This document shows positions 17,092 to 26,080 of a stretch of 64,000 nucleotides of DNA, in pieces (position 1 is the first letter of the stretch; each line of letters opens with the position of its first letter). The DNA comes from Maliibacterium massiliense (GTDB lineage Bacteria > Bacillota > Clostridia > Christensenellales > Maliibacteriaceae). The notes below the pieces were generated by a model. The model was given only the letters and a program-made list of their open reading frames with translations. It was not told where the DNA came from and searched no databases. The stretch covers positions 1,922,001-1,986,000 of the forward strand of contig NZ_LR026983.1 of assembly GCF_900604345.1 (NCBI RefSeq), in the 5' to 3' direction. The translations under genes and the position numbers were made by a program.

Positions 17092-17979
17092 ATGAAACAG
17101 GATACGATTCTTCGCGCGACGCTAGCAGACGACCAGGTTTCGGTGCTGCTTGCGCGCACCACGCATCTGGTGGAGGACGCGCGCAAAACATTTGACGCAT
17201 CCCCGCTTGCGACGGCCGTACTGGGCCGCACGCTGACCATGACGGCCATGATGGCGCTCTCGCTCAAAAATGCGCGCGACAGCATCACTGTCACGCTGGC
17301 GGGGGGCGGCCTGATCGGCAAGGTGGTGGCGGTGGGCCGCCCGGGGCCGCTTGTCAAGGGCTATGTGGACGATCCCAGGCTGGAACTGCCCTTGAACGAA
17401 CAGGGCAAGCTGGACGTGGGCTGGGCTGTGGGCAGGGATGGCATGCTCACCGTGGTGCGGGATTTGGGCCTGCGCGATCCCTATGTGGGCCAGGCGCGGC
17501 TGCAGACGGGGGAAATCGGGGACGACTTTGCGTTCTATTTCACCGTTTCGGAGCAGACGCCCTCCATGGTGGCGCTGGGCGTGCTGGCCGACAGGGACGG
17601 GATGCGCGCATCGGGCGGGCTGCTGGTGCAGCCGCTGCCTGGCTGCAATGAGGATGTGATCGCGCGCCTGGAGCAGAAGGCCAAGGATCTAGCAAATATC
17701 AGCGCCCTGGTGGCGCGGCACGACACCGCGCGCGCAGTGCTGGAGGCGCTCTTTTCGGATATGGACCCGCGCGTGCTGCAGGAGCAGTCGCCCCACTTTG
17801 CGTGCGACTGCTCGCGCGAGCGCGTCACCCGCGCCCTTGTCGCCATGGGGGAGCAGGAGCTTACGCAGCTCATCGAAGAGGACCATAAGGCGGAGCTGAC
17901 GTGCCATTTCTGCAACAGGCGCTACGCGTTTGACGAGCGGGAGCTGCGGGATATTTTGCAGGCGGCCAAGGCGCGTTGA
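17092..17979 (+). CDS. hslO: Redox-regulated chaperone Hsp33
   Basis: Holdase switched on by oxidative unfolding. The 295 residues open with the domain segment that includes RATLADDQVSVLLARTT. The C-terminal zinc switch has all four cysteines: C238 and C240 in CDC, C271 and C274 in CHFC. AAGGGAG precedes the ATG. It follows the methyltransferase closely and may share its transcript. Confidence 0.95.
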   Translation: MKQDTILRATLADDQVSVLLARTTHLVEDARKTFDASPLATAVLGRTLTMTAMMALSLKNARDSITVTLAGGGLIGKVVAVGRPGPLVKGYVDDPRLELPLNEQGKLDVGWAVGRDGMLTVVRDLGLRDPYVGQARLQTGEIGDDFAFYFTVSEQTPSMVALGVLADRDGMRASGGLLVQPLPGCNEDVIARLEQKAKDLANISALVARHDTARAVLEALFSDMDPRVLQEQSPHFACDCSRERVTRALVAMGEQELTQLIEEDHKAELTCHFCNRRYAFDERELRDILQAAKAR

Positions 17980-18042
17980 TAAGACGTGCCATCCTTTTCA
18001 TAGACTGGTTGTGCGTAAAAAACAGATAGATGGGAGCTGGCT

Positions 18043-19767
18043 ATGGACCGCAGAAGCATGCATGATACAGCGCCGCTGGGCAAGGTGGTGCCGTTTCAAC
18101 AGACGGGTGCGTTTTACTCCAAACGCGCGCGCAAGCACATTGACAGGGAAAACCTCGTCGATGCGCTTGCGTATACCCGCAAAGCGCTGCAGCAGGAGCC
18201 GGAGAACGCGCAGTACCAGTTGGACGTGGCGGGCATCTACAGCGAGATGGGGCGCTTTGAAGCGTCCAACCATCTGCTTTTTAAGCTGGTGCGGCGCGAC
18301 GAGGAGAACCTGGCGGAGTGTTACTTTGGCCTGGGCTGCAATTTCTTGGCGCTGGAGGATTACAACAACGCGGCGGCGGTGCTGCAGCGCTACGTACAGC
18401 TGGCGCCCGACGGCATGTACGCAGAGGAAGCGGAGGATATGCTCGATTCGCTCACAAGCGACGATCCCGAGGATGAGGACGCCCGCCTGTGGCGGCTGCA
18501 CCAGCGGGCGCTGGAGGGCAAGCGCGCGCTGGAGCAGGGGGATACGGCTGGCGCCATCCGCATCCTGGAGGAGGTGGACGCCCAGGAGCCCTTTGAAACC
18601 CAGGCGCGCAACAACCTGGCCCTGGCCTATTTTGCGGACGGCCAGCGCGATATGGCGGTCAAATGCGCCCAGTCGGTGCGCAAACAGCTGCCCGGGGATA
18701 TCTCCGCGCTGTGCAATCTGGCCCTCTTTTACCATGTGATGCACGCGCACGCCAAAGAGGCGCAGATGCTGCAGAAGATCGACGCGCTGCGCTTTGAGCG
18801 GGATATGGAGGACGTGGACGACCTGCACAAGGTGTGCATGACCCTCTGCGAGGTGGGCCGCCACCAGCAGGCGGCCGAGCGGCTGGGCCTGCTGGTGCGG
18901 CTGACGCCCTACGACGCGGTAGTGCTGCACTGCGCGGCGGTTGCGAACTACCATTTGGGCGCCTACAAAAAGGCGCTGGGCCTGTGGCGGCGCATCGTGC
19001 GCATCGACGAGAACGACTCGGTCGCCTGGTGGTACGTGCGCCACTGTATGGCCGTGCTGGAGAACCGCGCCCCCGCGATGCGCCTGTCCTACGCCTATCA
19101 GGTGCCCCATGACGAGATGCTGCGGCGCATCAGCCGCCTCAACGAGGCGGTGGGCGATATCCCGCAGTCCCGCGCGCAGTGGCGGGAGGATCCCCACTTC
19201 CGCGCGCTGGTGCGCTGGGGACTGGAGGTGGACGTGCGTGTGCGCCGGGCGCTGGTGGCCTTTATCAGCCTGATGCAGGATGACGCGGCCGCCGAGACGC
19301 TCTCGGAGCTTCTGATGCGCGCCGACTGGCCGGACGATATCAAAAACAACATGCTCAGCCTGCTCAAACAGATGGGCGCGCCCGAGCCGTATCTGGCGCT
19401 GCTGGGCGGGGAGATCGTGGAGGTGCGGGTCAACCTGCTGGCCTCCAAAAAGGCGCCCCCCGACGCTTACCAGCAGGTGATCGATCTTGCGCTGGCCACC
19501 ATGCGCGCCCGCCAGGTGCCCGCCGATATGCGCGAGGTGATGGATTTGTGGACCCAGTACATGGGCGCGGTGGGCCCGCGTTACCCCGCCATCCGCAATA
19601 TCGCGGCCTACGCGGCGGCGCTGGATTACACCTACTGCCACAGGCGCGGCATTCCCGTGACAAAAATGGCGATCCTGCGCGCGTACGATATCACGCTCAT
19701 GGCGTTTAACCGCGCCTGGAGCCGCATTGTCGAGGGCCTGAAAGGAGGACAGCATGCAGCTGATTGA
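18043..19767 (+). CDS. Tetratricopeptide-repeat protein of unknown function
   Basis: A 574-residue soluble protein without signal peptide. TPR-like helical pairs run through residues about 25-330, for example YTRKALQQEPENAQYQLDVA and YFGLGCNFLALEDYNNAAAV, and then give way to a non-repeated helical C-terminal part. TPR proteins are usually assembly platforms. It overlaps the next gene by 14 bases and heads a tight run of five genes (TPR, HEAT-like, HD, RNA methyltransferase, zinc ribbon). No catalytic motif is seen. Confidence 0.75.
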   Translation: MDRRSMHDTAPLGKVVPFQQTGAFYSKRARKHIDRENLVDALAYTRKALQQEPENAQYQLDVAGIYSEMGRFEASNHLLFKLVRRDEENLAECYFGLGCNFLALEDYNNAAAVLQRYVQLAPDGMYAEEAEDMLDSLTSDDPEDEDARLWRLHQRALEGKRALEQGDTAGAIRILEEVDAQEPFETQARNNLALAYFADGQRDMAVKCAQSVRKQLPGDISALCNLALFYHVMHAHAKEAQMLQKIDALRFERDMEDVDDLHKVCMTLCEVGRHQQAAERLGLLVRLTPYDAVVLHCAAVANYHLGAYKKALGLWRRIVRIDENDSVAWWYVRHCMAVLENRAPAMRLSYAYQVPHDEMLRRISRLNEAVGDIPQSRAQWREDPHFRALVRWGLEVDVRVRRALVAFISLMQDDAAAETLSELLMRADWPDDIKNNMLSLLKQMGAPEPYLALLGGEIVEVRVNLLASKKAPPDAYQQVIDLALATMRARQVPADMREVMDLWTQYMGAVGPRYPAIRNIAAYAAALDYTYCHRRGIPVTKMAILRAYDITLMAFNRAWSRIVEGLKGGQHAAD

Positions 19768-20596
19768 TTTTGCGCGCCAGTATGGCGCCTATGTGCATGA
19801 GCAGGTGCAGCAGATGGGCGAAAAGATCGACGATCGCCAGATCGAGGCGCTCGCCGATACCCTCTACGACGCGTGGTGCGATACGCCGCAGGACTTTTTG
19901 GAGGGCTATACGCCCAACAATTACTTTGATCAGTACGACGATGCGGTGACCCTGCTGGCGCAGGGCTTTGCCTATTTGGAGGCGCATATGCAGGTGCCCG
20001 ACGCCCTGGCGGCGCGCATCGTGGCGCTGGGGGCGGAGGACCAGGTGCTCGCGGCGTTTCGCGACGCGCAAACGCCGCTGGAGGCGCGCCTGTTTTGCGT
20101 GGAGCTACTGGGGCAGATGCGCAGCGCAAAGCCCCTTGGCGATTATGTGGATATCATCGTGGATCCCGCGCGCGAGGAGGAGCTCGCAAACGCCGTGGCG
20201 GAGGTGCTGCGCGCGGGCGGCGCGGATGTGGCGGAGGCATGCCTGGCGGCGCTTGCGCGCGCAAAAGGGGACCCCGCCGCGCGCGAGATTTTGCTGGACG
20301 TGCTGGCCGACCAGCCGCACAGGGAGGCCGTCTACCAGGCGCTCGTCACGGGTTTTGCCGACCGCGCGCTGGACCGCAGCGTGACGGCACAGTGCCTGGG
20401 CCGCTACGGGGACGCGCGCGCCGCCGAGGTGCTGCAGCGGGCGATGCAGCGTGAGGAGCTGTCCTATTTTGAGTATCAGGCCATGATGGAGGCGCTCGAG
20501 GCGCTGGGCACGTTTGTGGATATTCCGCGGGAGTTCCACGGCGATGCGGATTATGAATTGCTGGCGCACTACGAGCCGCCAATGCAGGAGGAGTGA
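19754..20596 (+). CDS. HEAT-repeat-like helical protein of unknown function
   Basis: A 280-residue Ala-rich helical protein. Repeating helix pairs such as EARLFCVELLGQMRSAKPLGD and ANAVAEVLRAGGADVAEACL look like HEAT or PBS-lyase-type repeats, with the usual Pro/Asp turns. It overlaps the upstream TPR gene by 14 bases, so the two are translated together and their products may interact. No enzyme motif, signal peptide or membrane segment is visible. I do not recognise a named family. Confidence 0.65.
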   Translation: MQLIDFARQYGAYVHEQVQQMGEKIDDRQIEALADTLYDAWCDTPQDFLEGYTPNNYFDQYDDAVTLLAQGFAYLEAHMQVPDALAARIVALGAEDQVLAAFRDAQTPLEARLFCVELLGQMRSAKPLGDYVDIIVDPAREEELANAVAEVLRAGGADVAEACLAALARAKGDPAAREILLDVLADQPHREAVYQALVTGFADRALDRSVTAQCLGRYGDARAAEVLQRAMQREELSYFEYQAMMEALEALGTFVDIPREFHGDADYELLAHYEPPMQEE

Positions 20597-20600
20597 ACCT

Positions 20601-21314
20601 ATGATTACATTGAGCGATATTCGCAAGGACCCGGAGATCCTGCAGCTGGTCAATTCTGCCAACCACATTCTCTCGGTCATCGGATACACGGATCACGGCC
20701 CGCGCCACGTGGGCTACGTCAGCCGCGTGACGGCGGACGTGCTCAAACAGCTGGGTTATGACGACCACATGGTGGAGCTGGGCGCCATCGCCGGCTGGGT
20801 GCATGACGTGGGCAACGCCATCAACCGGGAGAACCACGGGGTGATCGGGGCGCAGATCATGTACCAGATCCTGATCAGCCGGGGCATGCCCTACGAGGAC
20901 GTGTGCAAGATCGTCTCGGCCATCGGCTACCATGAGGAGCAGAACGGCCGTCCGGTCAGCGCCATTTCCTCGGCGCTCATCATCGCTGATAAGAGCGACG
21001 CCCACCGCACGCGCGTGCGCCGCGGCCGCTACGACCCGACGGATATTCACGACCGCGTCAATTACGCCATCCGCTCCAACGCCCTGATCGTGGACAGGGA
21101 AAAGAAGCTCATCCGCTATGAGATCACCATGGACGACACCTCGTCCATCATGGAGTTTTTGCAGATTTACCTCTCGCGCATGCGCATGAGCGAGGCCGCC
21201 GCACACTTTTTCGACTGCCGCTTCCAGCTGGTGGTCAACGGCATGTCCGTCAATAACTTGGGCGGCGACGCCGCCCCGTCCGAGAGCAGTGTGTACATCA
21301 ACACCACCGAGTAA
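20601..21314 (+). CDS. HD-domain phosphohydrolase
   Basis: A 237-residue metal-dependent phosphohydrolase of the HD superfamily. The metal ligands appear as H in DHGPRHV, HD in WVHDVGNAINRENHG, a later H in YHEEQNG and D in IIADKSDAHR. The substrate is unknown; the family includes nucleotide and cyclic-nucleotide hydrolases. The C-terminal part (about 160-237) has no recognisable domain. GGAGGAG lies 6 bases before the ATG, 4 bases after the upstream stop. Confidence 0.85.
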   Translation: MITLSDIRKDPEILQLVNSANHILSVIGYTDHGPRHVGYVSRVTADVLKQLGYDDHMVELGAIAGWVHDVGNAINRENHGVIGAQIMYQILISRGMPYEDVCKIVSAIGYHEEQNGRPVSAISSALIIADKSDAHRTRVRRGRYDPTDIHDRVNYAIRSNALIVDREKKLIRYEITMDDTSSIMEFLQIYLSRMRMSEAAAHFFDCRFQLVVNGMSVNNLGGDAAPSESSVYINTTE

Positions 21315-21323
21315 GGAGCGCTT

Positions 21324-22445
21324 ATGCAATCGTTTACATGGATAGCCACGGCGGCCTTCGGCGTGGAGGGCATCGTGGCGCGCGAGCTGCGCGCGCTGGG
21401 CCTGGAGGATGTGCGCTGCGAGAACGGGCGGGTGCTCTTTTGCGGTGATGCGCGCGCAGGCGCGCTTGCCAATATGCACCTGCGCTGCGCGGACCGGGTG
21501 TTTCTGCGCATGGCGGCATTCCCCGCCACAAGTTTTGAGGAGCTGTTCCAGGGGGTGCGCGCCATCGACTGGGGCGCGCTGCTGGGGGTAAACGACAAAT
21601 TCCCCGTGGTGCGCGCCAAGTCCGTGCAGTCCAAGCTCTTTTCGCTGCGCGACCTGCAGGCCATCACCAAGCGGGCCATGGTGGAGGCGATGAAGCGCAC
21701 CTACCACAGGGACTGGTTTGACGAGACGGGCGCGACCTATCCGGTGGAGGTCTCCCTCTATCGGGATGTGGCAACCATCGCGCTGGACGCCAGCGGCACC
21801 GGCCTGCACCGGCGCGGGTACCGGCCCATGGTGGGGGAGGCCCCCCTGCGCGAGACGCTGGCCGCCGCGCTGGTGACCATCTCCCGCTACGATCCGGAGC
21901 GGCCCTTTCACGATCCCATGTGCGGCACGGGCACGCTGCCCATCGAGGCGGCGATGATCGCGCGCAGGCGCGCCCCCGGCCTTACGCGCAGCTTTGCCTG
22001 CGAGAGCTGGTCCATCTACGGGCCGAACGACTGGAGGCTGTTGCGCCAGCAGGCCGAAGAGGCGGTGGATACGCAATCTGCAATCGCGCCCATTTTGGGC
22101 ACGGATATCGACGAGCGGGCGCTCTATGCGGCGCGCACCCACGCAAGGCTCGCGGGGGTGGAGAAGGACATCCACTTCCAGCGCATGGACGTGCGGGAGT
22201 TGACCTCCTCGCGCGCGCGGGGTCTCATCGTATGTAACCCGCCCTACGGCGAGCGGCTGGGGGACAAGCGCCAGGCCGAGGCGCTCTACCGCGTGATGGG
22301 CAATGTCTTTCGTGCGCTGCCCGATTGGAAGATGGGCGTCATCACCCCGCAGGCGGGCTTTGAGCGCTGCTTTGGCGCGCGCGCCCGTAGCAACCGCAAG
22401 CTCTACAACGGCAAGATACAGTGCTATTACTACCAGTATTATTAA
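21324..22445 (+). CDS. THUMP-domain class I SAM-dependent RNA methyltransferase (YpsC/RlmL type)
   Basis: Predicted 23S rRNA guanine-N2 methyltransferase, 373 residues. Residues about 5-160 form the ferredoxin-like/THUMP RNA-binding half. The catalytic half shows DPMCGTGTLPIEAAMIARR as the SAM site and NPPYGERLGD as the N6/N2 amino-methyltransferase motif IV. The length is that of the short Firmicutes YpsC form, lacking the second methyltransferase (RlmK) of the E. coli fusion. It starts 10 bases after the HD gene. Confidence 0.9.
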   Translation: MQSFTWIATAAFGVEGIVARELRALGLEDVRCENGRVLFCGDARAGALANMHLRCADRVFLRMAAFPATSFEELFQGVRAIDWGALLGVNDKFPVVRAKSVQSKLFSLRDLQAITKRAMVEAMKRTYHRDWFDETGATYPVEVSLYRDVATIALDASGTGLHRRGYRPMVGEAPLRETLAAALVTISRYDPERPFHDPMCGTGTLPIEAAMIARRRAPGLTRSFACESWSIYGPNDWRLLRQQAEEAVDTQSAIAPILGTDIDERALYAARTHARLAGVEKDIHFQRMDVRELTSSRARGLIVCNPPYGERLGDKRQAEALYRVMGNVFRALPDWKMGVITPQAGFERCFGARARSNRKLYNGKIQCYYYQYY

Positions 22446-22459
22446 AGGGGGCTTGGCAC

Positions 22460-22669
22460 ATGCAATGTCCGTACTGTCATGAGGAGATGATCAAGGGGCG
22501 CATTTTGGGCGACCGTTACCAGCTCAAGTGGATGCCCAAGGACAAAAAACTGATCCTGGGGCTGTACGCCCATGACAGCATTGCGCTGGGGTATGGCGGC
22601 GGCATGGGCCGTCCCGAGGTGGACGCGGATTACTGCCCCCGCTGCAAAAAGATGCTTGTAGACGTGTGA
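22460..22669 (+). CDS. Small zinc-ribbon protein (DUF6487-like)
   Basis: 69 residues with CPYCHEEM near the N-terminus and CPRCKKM at the C-terminus, a four-cysteine zinc ribbon split by about 50 residues. The layout matches the small DUF6487-type proteins, whose role is unknown. The ATG at 22460 is preceded by AAGGGGG. Last gene of the run started by the TPR gene; a terminator follows at once. Confidence 0.75.
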   Translation: MQCPYCHEEMIKGRILGDRYQLKWMPKDKKLILGLYAHDSIALGYGGGMGRPEVDADYCPRCKKMLVDV

Positions 22670-22680
22670 TGGATGCGCAT

Positions 22681-22724
22681 AAAAAAGCGCCGCGCCCGGG
22701 CGTGCCCGCGTGCGGTGCTTTTTT
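22681..22724 (+). terminator. Terminator after the zinc-ribbon gene
   Basis: AAAAAAGCGCCGC pairs with GTGCGGTGCTTTTTT around a GC-rich loop. It faces the 3' end of the minus-strand permease gene and could act in both directions. Confidence 0.75.
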
Positions 22725-22739
22725 GTGCCCGCTTGGCCG

Positions 22740-23546
22740 TTATTTTTGCATGGCCAGCACCTTTTTCTCCAGCCAGGCCACGCCGAAGTACATCAGCGCT
22801 GCCGCAATGGCCAGCAGCACCGTGGAGGCCATGACCAGGTCCAGCTGGAACACCTGGCCGCCGTAGACGATCAGGTAGCCCAATCCGGCCTTGGATACCA
22901 GAAATTCTCCCACGATGACGCCTACCCACGACATGCCCACGTTGATCTTCAGGCTGGAGATGATGGTGGGGATGTTGGCGGGAAGCACCACCATGCGGAA
23001 GATCTGGCTGCGGGTGGCGCCGAAGGTGCGCATCAGCATGATGCGGCTCTTGCTGGTCTCCATAAAGCCGGTGAGCACCCCCATGATGGTGACCACCACC
23101 GAGATCAAAAGGGCCATGGTGACGATGGCCTTCATGCCGGCACCCACCCATACGATCAGGATGGGGCCTAGGGCAATCTTGGGCAGCGCGTGCAGCACCA
23201 CCAGGTAGGGCTCCAGCACTACGGCCAGATCCTCCCACCACCAAAGCAGCACGGCCACGCCTGTGCCCAGCACCGTGCCCAGCACAAAGCCCAGCACCGT
23301 CTCCCAGAGCGTGACGCCCAGGTGCTCCCAGAGCGAGCCGTCGCGCACCAGGTTGGTCAGGGTGTCCATGATGCGCGAGGGGGAGGACATGATAAAAGGA
23401 TCGATCCAGTGCAGGTGCGCGGCAAGCTCCCACAGGGCGACGAGCGCCACAAGCAGGCCCCAGCGCGCCAGCACGATCAGGTGTTTCTTGCGGTTGTATG
23501 CGCGGATAAAGCGCGCGTGCTGCGGGGAGAGCGCTTCAGGCGACAT
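22740..23546 (-). CDS. ABC transporter permease (SsuC/TauC/ThiX family)
   Basis: A 268-residue membrane protein with about six hydrophobic segments. The cytoplasmic coupling motif reads RTFGATRSQIFRMVVLPANI, the EAA-type loop of BPD-type importers. The ATG at 23546 overlaps the ATPase gene by 11 bases; the open frame upstream is only the shadow of the ATPase gene. With the ATPase and lipoprotein genes it makes a complete importer of the nitrate/sulfonate/taurine/pyrimidine class. The substrate cannot be read from the permease. Confidence 0.9.
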   Translation of the reverse strand: MSPEALSPQHARFIRAYNRKKHLIVLARWGLLVALVALWELAAHLHWIDPFIMSSPSRIMDTLTNLVRDGSLWEHLGVTLWETVLGFVLGTVLGTGVAVLLWWWEDLAVVLEPYLVVLHALPKIALGPILIVWVGAGMKAIVTMALLISVVVTIMGVLTGFMETSKSRIMLMRTFGATRSQIFRMVVLPANIPTIISSLKINVGMSWVGVIVGEFLVSKAGLGYLIVYGGQVFQLDLVMASTVLLAIAAALMYFGVAWLEKKVLAMQK

Positions 23547-24315
23547 GGACGTCCAGCTCCTTCCAAATGGTGTCGAAATACTCCTTAAACTCGGGGGCCT
23601 TGCGCCGTGCGATGGGCGAGGTGCCGCCGGAGGACAGGCGGATATTGTAATCGCCCTTGACCACGCTGGGACGGCGGGACAGCACGACCACGCGGTCGGC
23701 CATGGCGACGGCCTCGGAGATATCGTGCGTGACGAGCACGGCGGTCTTTTTTTCCTCGCGGATGATGCGGGCGATATCGTCGGATACGGCCAGGCGCGTC
23801 TGGGAATCCAGCGCGGAGAAGGATTCATCCAGCAGCAGCAGGCGGGGCTGGGTGGCCAGCGTGCGGATCAGCGCGGCGCGCTGGCGCATGCCGCCGGAGA
23901 GCTGCTTGGGATAGTAGTCGGCAAAGCCCTCCAGGCCGTACATTTTGATGAGGTGGTTGACGTGCTGCTCCGCCTCGGCTGTGCGCTTGTGCTGGATATC
24001 CAGGCCCAGCAAAATGTTGTTGCGCACGGTGCGCCAGGGGAAGAGATAGTCCGACTGCAGCATGTACCCCACGTCGGGCCGGGGGCCGCACACCGTATCG
24101 CCCAGCAGGGTGATGGTGCCGCGCGTGGGCTTGAGCAGTCCCGCCGCAAGCGACAATATGGTGCTCTTGCCGCATCCGCTGGGGCCGATGATGGCGATAA
24201 ATTCCCCTTCATGTACAGAGAATGTAATATTTTCAAGCGCGGGGGTTTCATCGTGCAACGTATAGTAATCCATCCCCACGTCCTCAAAATTGAGGATGAT
24301 ATTGGTCTGTGGCAT
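23536..24315 (-). CDS. ABC transporter ATP-binding protein (SsuB/TauB family)
   Basis: 259-residue ATPase of the importer. Walker A is GPSGCGKST, the signature LSGGMRQR, Walker B LLLLDESFSALD, and the H-loop VTHDISEA. The ATG at 24315 has AAAGGAG about 11 bases upstream; the frame extends further but without similarity. It is coupled to the permease gene and separated from the binding-protein gene by a strong hairpin. Confidence 0.93.
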   Translation of the reverse strand: MPQTNIILNFEDVGMDYYTLHDETPALENITFSVHEGEFIAIIGPSGCGKSTILSLAAGLLKPTRGTITLLGDTVCGPRPDVGYMLQSDYLFPWRTVRNNILLGLDIQHKRTAEAEQHVNHLIKMYGLEGFADYYPKQLSGGMRQRAALIRTLATQPRLLLLDESFSALDSQTRLAVSDDIARIIREEKKTAVLVTHDISEAVAMADRVVVLSRRPSVVKGDYNIRLSSGGTSPIARRKAPEFKEYFDTIWKELDVHVA

Positions 24316-24511
24316 GAGACGTTGGTCTCCTTTCTGTTCATTCCATCTCACTGCGCATAAGAGGGAACAAAGTGCAATAGGCGCGAAAAGAGCACGTAAA
24401 GGGCGCTTTTTTCTGCCATACTCCATCATATGGGGGAGCAAGGCGCGGGGTTCGCGTTTTTCCGCAGGGGAGACGCGTCCGCAGCACGCGCCCAAACGCC
24501 GGATACAACAA

Positions 24512-24550
24512 AGCGGCGCGCCTGCTTTTGCATGCCGCAGGCGCGCCGCT
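24512..24550 (-). terminator. Intra-operon terminator/attenuator between binding-protein and ATPase genes
   Basis: Minus strand: AGCGGCGCGCCTGC, short loop, GCAGGCGCGCCGCT, then TTTGTTGT. Its place in the operon would give more binding protein than ATPase and permease. Confidence 0.75.
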
Positions 24551-24572
24551 GAAGGGGGGATTTTGACAGGAG

Positions 24573-25577
24573 TTATTTGGCGGCTTCCTCGGCAAAGCGG
24601 TTGTCGATCAGCTCGTCAAAGGCAACGCGCTCCTTGAGCTCGCCCGCGCCCTGCATGATGTCCTGCAGGCGCTCAAAGGAGTCCTGCGTCATCACAGGGG
24701 TGGTCATCCACGCGTCCACGTCCTTGTGGCGTTTGACGACCGTGGTCAGGGTGTCCACGTCCGAATCGGGGAACGCGGGGGCGATCACCTCGGCGATCTT
24801 CGCCGGCTCGTTTTCCGCGACCCACTTCTGCCCCTTGGCGATGGCGTTCATAAAGCGCTGCATCAGGTCGGGGTTTTCCTCGATCATGCTTTTTCGCACC
24901 GAGTAGGCGGTGTAGGGCACTTCGCCGCTGGCCTCGCCCACGGAGGCGAGAACATAGCCCTTGCCCTGTTTTTCAAATTCCGTGGCCGTGGGTTCAAACA
25001 GGGTGACGTAGTCGCCTGTGCCGCCGTTGAAGGCGCCGCCCATCAGGTTGAACTGGATGTTGGTCATGACCTCGACGTCCTTGCCGGGCTCCAGGCCGTT
25101 TTTGCGCAGGGTGTATTCCAGCGTCATCTCAGGAATGCCGCCCTTGCGGCCGCCGATGATGGATTTGCCCTTCAGGTCCTGCCAGCTCCAATCGTCGTCC
25201 GCCTCGCGTCCTACGATAAAGGAACCGTCGCGCTTGGTCATCTGGCCGATGACGACTGCCGGGTCGCTGTTGCCTTCCAGCGCCACATAAATGGCGGCTT
25301 CCGGCCCCATCAGGCCCACGTCCGCGTTGCCCGAGAGCACCGCCGCCATGGTTTTATCTGCGCCGCCACCGTTGGTCAGCTCCAGCTCGATACCTTCCTC
25401 CTCAAAAAATCCTAAGTACTGTGCCGCGTACTGGGGGGCGTAGAAGACCGAGTGGGTTACCTCGTTGAGCCGTACTTTGTCGAGCGCCGCGTCTTGTTTG
25501 GCGCAGCCGGCCAGGGCGCAGATGGCAAGCGCCATAAGCAGCGCCAGGGCAATGCATCGCATGCTTTTTTTCTTCAC
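24573..25577 (-). CDS. ABC transporter substrate-binding lipoprotein (SsuA/THI5-like)
   Basis: A 334-residue lipoprotein with a basic start, a hydrophobic stretch and lipobox ALAGC with C25 as the lipidated cysteine. The mature part is an NMT1/THI5-like fold: early motif SVFYAPQYAAQYLGFFEEEG and AAVLSGNADVGLMGPEAAIY. These bind sulfonates, nitrate-like ions or thiamine pyrimidines. No TPP riboswitch is seen upstream, which argues weakly against thiamine. First gene of the minus-strand importer operon. Confidence 0.9.
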   Translation of the reverse strand: MKKKSMRCIALALLMALAICALAGCAKQDAALDKVRLNEVTHSVFYAPQYAAQYLGFFEEEGIELELTNGGGADKTMAAVLSGNADVGLMGPEAAIYVALEGNSDPAVVIGQMTKRDGSFIVGREADDDWSWQDLKGKSIIGGRKGGIPEMTLEYTLRKNGLEPGKDVEVMTNIQFNLMGGAFNGGTGDYVTLFEPTATEFEKQGKGYVLASVGEASGEVPYTAYSVRKSMIEENPDLMQRFMNAIAKGQKWVAENEPAKIAEVIAPAFPDSDVDTLTTVVKRHKDVDAWMTTPVMTQDSFERLQDIMQGAGELKERVAFDELIDNRFAEEAAK

Positions 25578-25664
25578 AGGATAAGCCTCCTTGCAAGATA
25601 GGATACTTCATCGTATTGTGCGGCGGGGAAAAAGGTGACCGCGCGCTTCTGTGTGAATTGGGGA

Positions 25665-25693
25665 TAGACAAAAAAAACCTCTCGTGCTATAAT
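25665..25693 (+). promoter_or_regulatory. Promoter of the tRNA-Thr/tRNA-Pro unit
   Basis: TAGACA at 25665-25670 and TATAAT at 25688-25693, spacer 17, 40 bases before the first tRNA. Confidence 0.8.
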
Positions 25694-25733
25694 ACCTTCG
25701 TTCGGTTCGCCCCGGCGGGCCGTTTATAAGGAT

Positions 25734-25809
25734 GCCAATGTAGCTCAGCCGGTAGAGCAGCGGTTTCGTAAACCGCAGGTCAAGAGTTCGAGTCTCTTCA
25801 TTGGCTCCA
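25734..25809 (+). tRNA. tRNA-Thr (anticodon CGT)
   Basis: 76 bases with acceptor stem GCCAATG/CATTGGC, D arm AGCTCAGCCGGTAGAGC, anticodon stem GCGGT/ACCGC with loop TTCGTAA, and T loop TTCGAGTC. The 3' CCA is encoded. Confidence 0.96.
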
Positions 25810-25810
25810 T

Positions 25811-25887
25811 CGAGGTGTAGCGCAGCTTGGTAGCGCGTTTGGTTCGGGACCAAAAGGCCGCAGGTTCAAATCCTGTCACCTCGACCA
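25811..25887 (+). tRNA. tRNA-Pro (anticodon CGG)
   Basis: 77 bases with acceptor stem CGAGGTG/CACCTCG, anticodon stem TTTGG/CCAAA with loop TTCGGGA, and T loop TTCAAAT. The 3' CCA is encoded. One base separates it from tRNA-Thr, so the two are processed from one precursor. Confidence 0.96.
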
Positions 25888-26075
25888 GCGGCAAGTTGCC
25901 GCACCCAAGTTCGCAAACTGTTTTGGCGGTTTGCGAATTTTTTATTGCTCGAAACAGGGTATCCATATCGTAAAACCCTGCCAGCAGGCGGTGCCTGCAC
26001 CCAATATCGCAACTTGCTTTTGTGAGTTGCGATATTTTTGTGCCCGAAATGGGGTATCCATACCGTCAAGCCCTG
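25885..26075 (+). repeat. Two tandem ~96-base repeats with covarying hairpins
   Basis: Unit 1 (25885-25980) and unit 2 (25981-26075) share the order CCAGC, small hairpin, GCACCCAA, large hairpin, T-run, CGAAA, GGGTATCCATA, CCCTG. The large stem is TTCGCAAAC/GTTTGCGAA in unit 1 and TATCGCAAC/GTTGCGATA in unit 2, so both sides changed together. The small stem changes likewise (GGCAA/TTGCC against AGGC/GCCT). The first CCA is the 3' end of tRNA-Pro. Probably a structured repeat element that also ends the tRNA transcript. Confidence 0.75.
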
Positions 26076-26080
26076 CCATT

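Noticed and set aside
25578..25690. TPP riboswitch before the SsuA/THI5-like lipoprotein gene
   Set aside because: The CTGAGA core and other thi-box elements are missing on the minus strand.
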